A DNA stretch of 64,000 bases from Ch128b sp964527925 (GTDB lineage Bacteria; Bacteroidota; Ignavibacteria; Ch128b). Where the stretch lies: contig CAZGQO010000001.1 in assembly GCA_964527925.1 (NCBI GenBank), positions 503,735 to 567,734 of the forward strand. Direction: 5' to 3'. Position numbers and translations under genes: made by a program. How positions within the stretch are numbered: the stretch's first letter is position 1; each line of letters begins with the position of its first letter. Under the pieces are notes generated by a model. That model had not been told where the DNA came from. It made no database searches and was given only the letters and a program-made list of their open reading frames with translations. Positions 36,514 to 44,721 of the stretch are shown piece by piece.

Positions 36514-38991
36514 CTATCCGAGTAAATACATTAAGTAATTAATTGAACTAAAATTAAATTGTAAATATAAAATATATCCAGCAATTGAAATAAGTATAAA
36601 GAAAATCGCAAAAAGATATACTTTAGATTTTGATACATCAAAAACTATAGAAATTCCTTTTAAGAGTCTGGTAACGACCCAGAAATGAAACACTAAAACT
36701 ATCACATAAATCAACTCATGAAATTTTTCCATTGTAAAAACTTTATAAGAAACCATTCCAACAGGGATTAAAATTAAAAATGGAATCGCACTCCAAACTG
36801 TCAAAAGAAAAATTTGATTAATGAAAACTTTATTTCGAACAAAATAATTTGTCAGTTTTATAAATGATGTTAAAAACAGAACCACGGCAAAATTAATTAT
36901 AAATAAATAAAATATTGCCGAAACCGGTCTCCACGAAATGTGGCTGAAAAATTCAAAAACTAAATTTGAATTCAGCAACGCAATAAATTTTTCAAATTCG
37001 ATATTGGTTCTCCAGTAGTGCAAGAATGTCGAATAATTGAGTGCAAGGGCAAGTGCAATTACAATTGACAGAAGAACTGAATGAAAAGAAGAAATAAACC
37101 AACCATCACGAATATCAGAAAAGAAATTATAAGTCTTAAGAATTGAACGCGAAACACTTTCTTTAAATCTATGAGTTGAATTAATAATTATAATTGACAA
37201 TGCAAGAAATAATAATCCCGCAATAACAAAAATTATATTTGCCCTGTCTTCATACGATCCCTGCATAATTAATGGCAGTTTTGAATCTGTGAAATAACTT
37301 CGTACTGTATTGAAAGACAGCTTTCGTTTATCCCGATATTCATTCACAAGTCCATACTTGCACAATGTATTATCAATTTTTCCAGCAAGGATTGAATTAT
37401 AAGGCAATCGATAATCTGAAAGTGTGTGAACAAAAACTGAAATGTCACTCTCCATTAGATTCTTTAGTATATCAGAGAGATATTTAGCCTGTGCTTGTAT
37501 TGAATGTGGATTTGAATAACCATCATTTGCATCAAAATCATGCTGATAACCAATTGAAGAAATTAAAATAAATTTTTGTTTTTCCAACTTTGAAATAAAA
37601 TCTTGAACATTCTTTAGTGGCTTATGCAACAAGTTTATGGCAACAAAATCAAGTTCAGAATTTTCTACAAATTTTAATTCATTTGTTTCTGCAAAGATTA
37701 AAAGATTAGAATTTTGATTTTTCAATCTATTGATTAGTGACTTTTGCAAGTCCGTCAGGTTCTCTTTCTTCAAAAATCCAATGTTAATTCCTGCAAAACA
37801 ACCAAAATTCGAGAATCTATTAAGCAGAAAAGATAGTTTCGATTCGAATTCTCTTGAAAGTCGAGGGCTGATATCATCGGGATAAAATTTACTATCAACA
37901 TCAACAAATACTAAAATTCCATTTTCATCACACAAACTGAGTAACTCTTCAGATGGCAAAGAATTCTTCAAAAAAATTGCATTTGCATTCAAATCTTTAA
38001 TCAGTTCAATATCTCTTGAATAATCTTGAAGAGGGAAGAAAGAATTTTTCTTTCCATTTGATTCAAAATATGTGACTCCTCTCAGAATAACTTGATTATT
38101 GTTTAATAATAATTTTGATCCAGAAATTTCCAATCGCTTGAAACTTACATTCGAAATACTCTCATCTATAATCTGATTGTTTTCAAGCAATTTAAATTGA
38201 ACTTCATAAATTAACGGATCATTCAAATCCCATAGCCCAGGATTTTTGATTGTTAGTGAATTTGTAAATTGATTTGATGAAGAATTTAGAAAAACATCAA
38301 AAGTTTGTTCAGCGACTACAAATTGATTGTTTTTATTCTTAACTGCGACTTTTAATTGATAAACCTTTTCTTCACTTCGTTTGAAATTTTCTGATAAAGC
38401 AACTTCGAGTTTAAATTTTATTTGACCTTCACTTAAACTTGCATTTAATAAAGGATACAGATTTACATTTGTTATTGCAGTTTGTGGTAAAATTTCAAAG
38501 TAGATGTCTTTATAGATTCCAGCTTTTCGTTCTGGTAGTTCTAATTTGCTGATTAATGTATTCTGTTCTTTGATTAAAGATTTTTTTGAAAGAATAATTT
38601 TTATTGAATTAACAGAATTTTCTTTGACAATTAAGGAAGGTATTCTGAAGATAAATTGTTCAATTTCAACTGGGTCGAAAGGTATTCTTTCATCATTAAA
38701 ATAAACTTCCAACAATCCTTTAATACCCTCAAAATGCAACAGATAAACATGACTTCCCGACTCAACATTCAGAGAAAAAGTTCTGTTTAAAATTACTTTT
38801 TCTTCCTCCAGCCAGAAGGGAACAGGGACTTTTTCTGAGGATTCATCTTTAATGTAGTTCCATCCATCATTTAATAAAATTATTTTTCTTGTCGAATCTA
38901 TTTTTCCGCCATCAAAAATTGAGTATTGAAGTTTTTGACTATAAACAATTGATGATAAAATCAAGAAGAAGACAAAAATATTCCGCTTCAA
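36514..38991 (-). CDS. GH2-like protein with six C-terminal membrane helices; catalytic residues missing
   Basis: After a signal peptide (cut near 19), residues 40-170 resemble a glycoside hydrolase family 2 jelly roll (LNDGWNYIKDESSEKVPVPFW), 175-290 an Ig-like domain, and 295-560 a barrel with GVTYFESNG and DIELIKDLNANAIFLKNSLP. The GH2 acid/base site, normally ending W-S-x-G-N-E, reads FAGINIGFLKKE, and the nucleophile segment (normally t-E-y-g) reads ISSIGYQ, so both glutamates are absent. Six helices follow (about 586-811), similar to a Yip1-type bundle. It is probably a non-catalytic, membrane-anchored glycan-binding protein on the periplasmic side. It is the first gene before smc. Confidence 0.7.
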   Translation of the reverse strand: MKRNIFVFFLILSSIVYSQKLQYSIFDGGKIDSTRKIILLNDGWNYIKDESSEKVPVPFWLEEEKVILNRTFSLNVESGSHVYLLHFEGIKGLLEVYFNDERIPFDPVEIEQFIFRIPSLIVKENSVNSIKIILSKKSLIKEQNTLISKLELPERKAGIYKDIYFEILPQTAITNVNLYPLLNASLSEGQIKFKLEVALSENFKRSEEKVYQLKVAVKNKNNQFVVAEQTFDVFLNSSSNQFTNSLTIKNPGLWDLNDPLIYEVQFKLLENNQIIDESISNVSFKRLEISGSKLLLNNNQVILRGVTYFESNGKKNSFFPLQDYSRDIELIKDLNANAIFLKNSLPSEELLSLCDENGILVFVDVDSKFYPDDISPRLSREFESKLSFLLNRFSNFGCFAGINIGFLKKENLTDLQKSLINRLKNQNSNLLIFAETNELKFVENSELDFVAINLLHKPLKNVQDFISKLEKQKFILISSIGYQHDFDANDGYSNPHSIQAQAKYLSDILKNLMESDISVFVHTLSDYRLPYNSILAGKIDNTLCKYGLVNEYRDKRKLSFNTVRSYFTDSKLPLIMQGSYEDRANIIFVIAGLLFLALSIIIINSTHRFKESVSRSILKTYNFFSDIRDGWFISSFHSVLLSIVIALALALNYSTFLHYWRTNIEFEKFIALLNSNLVFEFFSHISWRPVSAIFYLFIINFAVVLFLTSFIKLTNYFVRNKVFINQIFLLTVWSAIPFLILIPVGMVSYKVFTMEKFHELIYVIVLVFHFWVVTRLLKGISIVFDVSKSKVYLFAIFFILISIAGYILYLQFNFSSINYLMYLLG

Positions 38992-39070
38992 TTCAAAATT
39001 CCTCTAAAGTTAATTATCACACAAATATAATTTTAAATGAATGTTTATACAATTGGATTATAGCCTGCAA

Positions 39071-39838
39071 TTAAAATTGTGCAGCAATAATGATTTGATA
39101 AAACGAATCTACTTTAAGACAAGCACCGCCAATTAATCCGCCATCGATATCAGGTTGTTTGAATAAATCTCTTGCATTCTCTGGTTTAACACTTCCTCCA
39201 TAAAGTATTCTAACATTATTCGCAGCTTCACTATCATAAAGTTCAGATATTTTTTTTCTCAAGAAGGCATGAACTTCCTGAGCTTGTTCAGGTGTCGCCG
39301 TTCTGCCTGTTCCAATTGCCCAAACTGGTTCGTAGGCAATTACTATCTTCTCAAGATCAATTCGTGAAACTCCATTTAAGCCCTTAATAAGTTGTTCCTC
39401 AACCACAGAAAATGTTTTACCTTCTTCTCTTTCTGAAAGCGTTTCACCAAGGCAAAAAATTGGTTTAAGAGAAAACTCAATTGATCTAAGAATTTTTTGA
39501 TTGATGAATTCGTTTGATTCTTTGAAATATGTTCGTCTTTCTGAATGACCAAGAATTACATATTCAACACCGAAAGATTTTAACATCTTTGCTGAAACTT
39601 CACCTGTAAAAGCACCTTCAATTTCTGTGTGCATGTTTTGAGCACCAAGTTTAATTTTTGTCCCTTTAATTAATTCACCAGCAATTTCAATCGATGTGAA
39701 TGGTGGACAAATAGCAACTTCAACATCCTGATGATTGGAATTATTATTTAATTTTTCTTTCAATTGAGAGATTAACTCAACTGTTTCTGATTTGTCTTTA
39801 TACATTTTCCAGTTGCCAGCAACTAATTTCTTTTTCAT
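39071..39838 (-). CDS. tpiA: Triosephosphate isomerase
   Basis: The 255-residue protein has all catalytic elements: GNWKMYK (Lys near 11), GHSERRTYF (His near 97), AYEPVWAIGTGRTATPEQAQEVH (Glu near 169) and the phosphate site YGGSVKPEN and GGLIGGACL. It interconverts dihydroxyacetone phosphate and glyceraldehyde 3-phosphate. AAAGGAG lies upstream of the ATG. Confidence 0.97.
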   Translation of the reverse strand: MKKKLVAGNWKMYKDKSETVELISQLKEKLNNNSNHQDVEVAICPPFTSIEIAGELIKGTKIKLGAQNMHTEIEGAFTGEVSAKMLKSFGVEYVILGHSERRTYFKESNEFINQKILRSIEFSLKPIFCLGETLSEREEGKTFSVVEEQLIKGLNGVSRIDLEKIVIAYEPVWAIGTGRTATPEQAQEVHAFLRKKISELYDSEAANNVRILYGGSVKPENARDLFKQPDIDGGLIGGACLKVDSFYQIIIAAQF

Positions 39839-39878
39839 TTTATCTCCTTTCTGGGAATATTTTCAATAAAAATTTTTG

Positions 39879-39908
39879 TAAAATTACGAAACAAGAAAAC
39901 GCTTACAA
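39879..39908 (-). promoter_or_regulatory. tpiA promoter candidate
   Basis: On the minus strand TTG (39908-39906) is followed by exactly 19 bases and TAATTTTA (39886-39879), one mismatch from TAnnTTTG. The leader to the tpiA ATG is about 40 bases and carries a strong ribosome site. Confidence 0.45.
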
Positions 39909-39921
39909 AAAAGGAATTATC

Positions 39922-40569
39922 ATGAAAAATTATGACGGAATTATATCACTTTTAATTTTTTGTATAGAATTACTCTTGTTAATCAATGTCCGGATTTTTT
40001 CAAAAAATAAATTTAAAAATTTCATATTGGTTATTCTTTCCCTGCTTGCAGCTTACCAGTTATTCGAATTCTTAATTTGTGGTTTGAATTTTTATGATAA
40101 AATTGTTGTCTATTTAGCTTTTGTAATTATATCTTATCTTCCACCAACAGGATTATTACTTGTCCTCAAAATAAATAATCTAAAAATCAAACATTCGGGA
40201 TTGATTTTCTCACCAGCTATATTTTTTACACTTTTTTACTTTTTTTCACAGAATCAATTTGTTGTAAAAAAATGCACGGTTTTATATGCTTCCTATCACT
40301 ATCCACTAGGATTCTTATATGGACTCTTTTATTACTTACCAATGCTAATTGCTGTTATTGTATTGATTCGAAATTTCTTGAAGTCGAAAAGTCAATCAAA
40401 TAAAAGAGAGAATTTGATTTTATTGATTGGGTATCTTGCCTTCACAATACCAATGGGAATTGCACTGTTGATTTATCCTGAATTTATAAATGCAATAGAA
40501 AGCTTACTCTGTAAATTTGCACTTATTTTCGCTATTGTAATTTCCTACTTTGCACTATCTTTTAGATAA
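39922..40569 (+). CDS. Seven-helix membrane protein, sensor-input-like
   Basis: The 215-residue protein consists of seven hydrophobic helices with short loops and no soluble domain. The pattern (FEFLICG, SYLPPTGLLLVLKI, LYASYHYPLGFLYGLFYYLPML) resembles the N-terminal 7TM input regions of some sensor kinases, but no kinase or cyclase domain follows. AAGGAA precedes the ATG. The stop overlaps the in-frame upstream ATG of the hydrolase gene; the hydrolase ribosome site lies between. I do not assign a function. Confidence 0.72.
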   Translation: MKNYDGIISLLIFCIELLLLINVRIFSKNKFKNFILVILSLLAAYQLFEFLICGLNFYDKIVVYLAFVIISYLPPTGLLLVLKINNLKIKHSGLIFSPAIFFTLFYFFSQNQFVVKKCTVLYASYHYPLGFLYGLFYYLPMLIAVIVLIRNFLKSKSQSNKRENLILLIGYLAFTIPMGIALLIYPEFINAIESLLCKFALIFAIVISYFALSFR

Positions 40570-40583
40570 TGAAGGAGGCATCA

Positions 40584-41375
40584 ATGCAAATTCAAAATGA
40601 GTTTTGCTCTTTGTTTGTTGAAGTTAAGGGCGAAGGTAGTCCTATTATTTTCATTCATGGTTTTCCACTAACTCACGAAATGTGGAAACCACAAATTGAA
40701 TTCCTGAGTCAAAATGGATTCAAAGTTATCACTCCAGATTTGAGAGGATTTGGTAATTCACTTGTTGAAATATCAGAATGGAAATTAGATGATTTTGCCA
40801 ATGATATAATTTGCATTGCAGATCATTTTAATATTGGAAAATTCAATATTGCAGGAATGAGCATGGGAGGTTACATTACTTTCAATTTGATAGAACGATT
40901 TCCTGATAGAATTAATTCCGTAATATTGATTGCAACGAAAGCTCAAGCAGATGACGAAAAAGGAAAAGCAAGAAGAAACGAATTGATTGAACTTGCTAAA
41001 TCGAAAGGAAAGAGTTCCGTAATTGAGGAATTCAAAAAAATACTTTTTGCACCTATAACATGGGAAACAAAATTAGATTTGATTTCCAAAGTTTCGGTAA
41101 TAATGGAGAGAGCAAGTTTAAATGGAATAATTGGTTCACTTGGTGCAATGAGGGATAGAAAAGATTATGTCGATTTACTATCCAGGATTGATTTTCCGGT
41201 TTTAATTATTCACGGTAAAAGTGATCTTGCAAGCCCTATTGGTAACGCTACATTAATGGCTGAAAAAATTCCCAATGCAAAGTCATACTTTTCTGAAATT
41301 GCTGGACATATGGTTAATCTTGAAGATTCTGAGAATGTTAATTCTGCCATTCTTAATTTTCTGAAAAACCAGTGA
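40584..41375 (+). CDS. Alpha/beta hydrolase
   Basis: The ATG at 40584 follows AAGGAGG by five bases and gives 263 residues; an earlier ATG (40569) lacks such a site. Features of the fold are visible: oxyanion HGFPLTHEMW, nucleophile elbow AGMSMGGYI (Ser), HGKSDLASP (Asp) and AGHMVNLE (His). It could be an esterase, lactonase or C-C hydrolase; the sequence shows no more. It is downstream of the seven-helix gene in the same transcript. Confidence 0.85.
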   Translation: MQIQNEFCSLFVEVKGEGSPIIFIHGFPLTHEMWKPQIEFLSQNGFKVITPDLRGFGNSLVEISEWKLDDFANDIICIADHFNIGKFNIAGMSMGGYITFNLIERFPDRINSVILIATKAQADDEKGKARRNELIELAKSKGKSSVIEEFKKILFAPITWETKLDLISKVSVIMERASLNGIIGSLGAMRDRKDYVDLLSRIDFPVLIIHGKSDLASPIGNATLMAEKIPNAKSYFSEIAGHMVNLEDSENVNSAILNFLKNQ

Positions 41376-41455
41376 AATTGTTTGTATTTTGAAATCCAGG
41401 GGTAGATTACTTTATTCGCAAGTTATTTAAAATTTGAAATAGTGAATTGGTGAAT

Positions 41456-41640
41456 CGTCTTTCTTGGAGATTCTTCACTTCACTTCGTTTCGTTCAGAAT
41501 GACATTACATGTGTTTGTCATCCTGAGGGAGTAAAACGACAGAAAGATCTTTTTCTGTTATGCGGTGTGAAACGAAGCATCTCAAGTTTCTCCATTCCAC
41601 TTATGCTTTATTCAGAATGACAGAAGTATGTCATCTTGAA
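41456..41640. repeat. Palindromic intergenic repeat (FCB-type REP-like element)
   Basis: Two imperfect hairpins stand in tandem: TTCAGAATGACA (41493-41504) with TGTCATCCTGA (41516-41526), and TTCAGAATGACA (41611-41622) with TGTCATCTTGAA (41629-41640). Joining sequence contains TTCACTTCGTTTCGTTC and GAAACGAAGCATCTC. Parts recur near 55103-55300. No gene lies in 41376-41707. Confidence 0.8.
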
Positions 41641-41707
41641 AAAAACAAAATAAACGAATTAAAACAAATCTTTCTGATGAGAAAAACATCTCAATCAAAT
41701 CAAAAAC

Positions 41708-43942
41708 TCATTTAATTTTTGACTCAAAAACACCATTCCAATTTTCATCGGGGGGATTGTTCAAAAACTCAAAGCATCGATCAATAAAAACTCGACTGGG
41801 GATATCATCGGGATTTATCAAAAGCAACCTTTCAAATTCTTCAATTGATCTTGAAAACATTCTTTCACGGTAAAATTTCAAACCAGATTCAAATCTGTTT
41901 ATTAAATCTTTAATATCACCTATTTCATCATTTCTAATTAATAAAGAGTTTTCACTTAAATCAAGTAGTTCATAAATTTTTACTGGAACAGTTTTTCCCT
42001 TAACAATAATTAAATCAATCTCACGAGCAAGAATTTTATCTTTAATTGAATTGTAGACTGACTCGCTGATTATTATATCAGTTCCATAAATTTTATTTAT
42101 CGATTCAAGTCGTGATGCAAGATTTACATTATCTCCCATAACAGTATAATCAAATTTTTTCTTTCCACCCATATTACCAACAATCATATCACCAGAGTTA
42201 ATTCCAATTCTAATTTTAAAATCCTGACCAATAATTGATTTCCATACAGACTTAAGTTCATTTACTTTTTTCTTCATTCTTAAGGCGCAATTAACGGCAT
42301 TAAATTGATGCTGAGGATCATCAAGAGGTGCATTCCAGAAAGCCATAATTGCATCGCCTTCAAATTTATCAAGAGTGCCTTTAGTCTCGAAAATTATTTC
42401 CGTCATTTCATCAAAATAATGATTTAAAAGATCAACCAGAGTTTCTGGTCCAATTCTTTCAGAGATTGTTGTGAAATTTGCAAGATCTGAAAAAAGTACC
42501 GTCATTTCTTTTCTTATTCCACCAAGCTTTAACTTCTCAGGATTTTCTACCAATTCATTTACAAGCTGTGGGTTCAAATATTGACTGAACATTCCTTTGA
42601 TTAACAATTTTTGTTTTCTTTCTTTTAAATAGTTTGCCACAGCACTTGCACTATAGGCAACAACAACTCCTATCGCTGGTGGAATAAATGAACGAATTAA
42701 ATTTAGTTCTACAAAAAGATAATAATACACTTCAAAAACAGAGAAAAGAAGAAAAATTAAAATAAAGAAATTAATCAACTCACCATACAGAGTAACCTTG
42801 AATCGAATCGCTCTAATTTTTTCGAAAATGTTTAGACTGATTAAAATGATTGCAAAGACAATAAAAAATCTCACAGTCAAACTTCCGCGTCTTAGAAAAT
42901 TTCTATCTAATATTATTTGAACGACATTAGCGTGAACCTCAACTCCATACATCAAATTTCCTGCGATTGATTCTGTCTTTTCAGGAGAGATGCTGACAGG
43001 GAATAAATCTTTATCTTCCGGCTCAATTGAACCGATCAAAACGACTTTATTTCTAAAAATATCAGTATACAATAAACCCATTAGGGAGTCATCAAAAGTA
43101 TTTATCTCCTCACCAGTTTCAAGCTCTGTGAGAGTTTGAAATTCAGAATCATCAATTACATCTATAAAATTAATCTTTTTGAAAGTACCAGAAGGTCCAT
43201 AATAGTTGATTAAAAATGAATTCGAAATAAATTCAGGTATTTTAAAAATTTCATAATTAAAAAAGTTATCCACTTTTTCCGGAAGGAAAAAATTATCTAA
43301 CTCATAAAATCGATTAACAACCGCTAAAGAGAAACTTGGAATTGATCTCTTGAGCTTAGAATCGTAATAATATGGAAAGTATCTCCTCAAAACTCCATCA
43401 TCGTCTGGCAGGACATTTACAATGCCTATTGAAGAATCAACATCAAAATAAACATTGCCAAAATTTTGATTTCGAACATTTTCTGCCTGAAATCGCCAAT
43501 CCAATTCTTCCAATTTCCCCGCGAGAATTACATTTTGATATTTCTTAATTGAGTTGATTAATAAACTATCATTTGTCTTTGAATATTTATCGTACTCAGT
43601 AAAGAGTAGATCAATTCCAATTACTTTCGCGCCAGCATGATTTAAATTTTCGATTGCACGGGCAAATAAGTTTCGAGCAATGGGCCAGGAATTGTATGGT
43701 GGTGGTAACTCATTGATTGTTTCGTTTGAAATTCCAACTATAACCACATCGAGTGAATCAGTATGTTGGATTATACCACGTCTGTTAAAATTCAAATCAA
43801 TAATTTTGTTTTCGAGAGAGACTAACGGATTGAATTTAATTATTTCAGGAGAAGCAAAAACAAAAACCAGTATTCCCAGAATTAATGAAACAATGATGTG
43901 ATATCTATCCCAGCTAAAATATTTTTGAATTGTACTAAACAT
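41708..43942 (-). CDS. CHASE2 adenylate cyclase (class III)
   Basis: The 744-residue protein has an N-terminal helix (14-31), a CHASE2 extracytoplasmic sensor (about 35-350), three membrane helices (about 355-440) and a class III cyclase domain (about 465-650). Metal ligands are in FSDLANFT and GDAIMAFWN, the adenine-specifying Lys in DKFEGD and Asp in FDYTVMGD, and the transition-state Asn/Arg in VNLASRLE, so cAMP is the likely product. A C-terminal helical tail (TPR-like: LKFYRERMFSRSIEEFERLLLINP) follows. No cAMP effector gene is nearby. Confidence 0.9.
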   Translation of the reverse strand: MFSTIQKYFSWDRYHIIVSLILGILVFVFASPEIIKFNPLVSLENKIIDLNFNRRGIIQHTDSLDVVIVGISNETINELPPPYNSWPIARNLFARAIENLNHAGAKVIGIDLLFTEYDKYSKTNDSLLINSIKKYQNVILAGKLEELDWRFQAENVRNQNFGNVYFDVDSSIGIVNVLPDDDGVLRRYFPYYYDSKLKRSIPSFSLAVVNRFYELDNFFLPEKVDNFFNYEIFKIPEFISNSFLINYYGPSGTFKKINFIDVIDDSEFQTLTELETGEEINTFDDSLMGLLYTDIFRNKVVLIGSIEPEDKDLFPVSISPEKTESIAGNLMYGVEVHANVVQIILDRNFLRRGSLTVRFFIVFAIILISLNIFEKIRAIRFKVTLYGELINFFILIFLLFSVFEVYYYLFVELNLIRSFIPPAIGVVVAYSASAVANYLKERKQKLLIKGMFSQYLNPQLVNELVENPEKLKLGGIRKEMTVLFSDLANFTTISERIGPETLVDLLNHYFDEMTEIIFETKGTLDKFEGDAIMAFWNAPLDDPQHQFNAVNCALRMKKKVNELKSVWKSIIGQDFKIRIGINSGDMIVGNMGGKKKFDYTVMGDNVNLASRLESINKIYGTDIIISESVYNSIKDKILAREIDLIIVKGKTVPVKIYELLDLSENSLLIRNDEIGDIKDLINRFESGLKFYRERMFSRSIEEFERLLLINPDDIPSRVFIDRCFEFLNNPPDENWNGVFESKIK

Positions 43943-44323
43943 AATGTTTCATCTCTACTTCAAATTAAAAAATAATTTAGATTGATTCGAGTAAATTAAT
44001 TGTTGGTTCAAATTATTGTTTTTCCAATTTGCTCTATGCTTTTATAAATAATTTATTTAGGTCTTAAGAATGTTGCATCGTAAATATTGAACTATCTGGT
44101 AAAATGAAATAACAGGTTAGAGGTATTGCAAGCGTTAACAAGTAAGTGTAAATATTTTTCATTTTACTTTATGTTTATGATTTACCAAGAATAGTTTCTT
44201 TCTATAAAATGAAAGTCAATAATTTAATCCAAACTTGTAAACTTTTATTGATTAAATAAATATGTTTTTGAAACTAAATCTTGTAATTTGCATCAAATTC
44301 AAAAAACAAGAGAAAGGAAAATT
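43943..44323. other. Divergent intergenic region, no gene
   Basis: About 380 very AT-rich bases between the cyclase and thioredoxin starts. A TTAATTTG box lies just upstream of the cyclase on the minus strand. I see no coding frame and no stable hairpin. Confidence 0.5.
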
Positions 44324-44692
44324 ATGTTAGAACATTTAACTAAAGAAACTTTTTTAGAGAAAGTCTTTGATTACGAGAAAAAACAGGAATGGGAATATCA
44401 GGGTGAATTGCCAGCGATAATTGATTTCTATGCTGATTGGTGTCAACCCTGTAAAATTGTTGCACCCATTCTTGAAGAGCTTGCTGAAGAATACAAAGAC
44501 AAAATCGTTATCTATAAAGTTGATACTGAAGAAGAACAAGAGCTGGCAGCCGTATTTGGAATCAGAAGCATTCCATCTTTATTATTCATTCCGTTGAATG
44601 ATAAACCGCAAATGGCTGTTGGTGCTCTTCCAAAAGATGCTTTCAAGGAAATCATTGAAGATATTCTTTTGAAGAAAAATAGTGTCAATTAA
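44324..44692 (+). CDS. Thioredoxin with WCQPC active site
   Basis: The ATG at 44324, six bases after GAAAGG, is chosen over an upstream TTG, giving 122 residues. The fold shows IIDFYADWCQPCKIVAPIL and the cis-proline loop IRSIPSLLFI. The active-site pair is CQPC, where CGPC is usual; the change alters redox potential in other thioredoxins but keeps both cysteines. There is no signal peptide, so it is cytoplasmic. It is convergent with sprA. Confidence 0.88.
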   Translation: MLEHLTKETFLEKVFDYEKKQEWEYQGELPAIIDFYADWCQPCKIVAPILEELAEEYKDKIVIYKVDTEEEQELAAVFGIRSIPSLLFIPLNDKPQMAVGALPKDAFKEIIEDILLKKNSVN

Positions 44693-44708
44693 TTCTTGTA
44701 AGAATTAA
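44689..44708. terminator. Hairpin between convergent thioredoxin and sprA genes
   Basis: A perfect nine-base AT-rich inverted repeat (TTAATTCTT with AAGAATTAA) surrounds GT, overlapping the thioredoxin stop. No T tract follows, so terminator function is only suggested by position. Confidence 0.4.
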
Positions 44709-44721
44709 ACAACCCTCTGAA

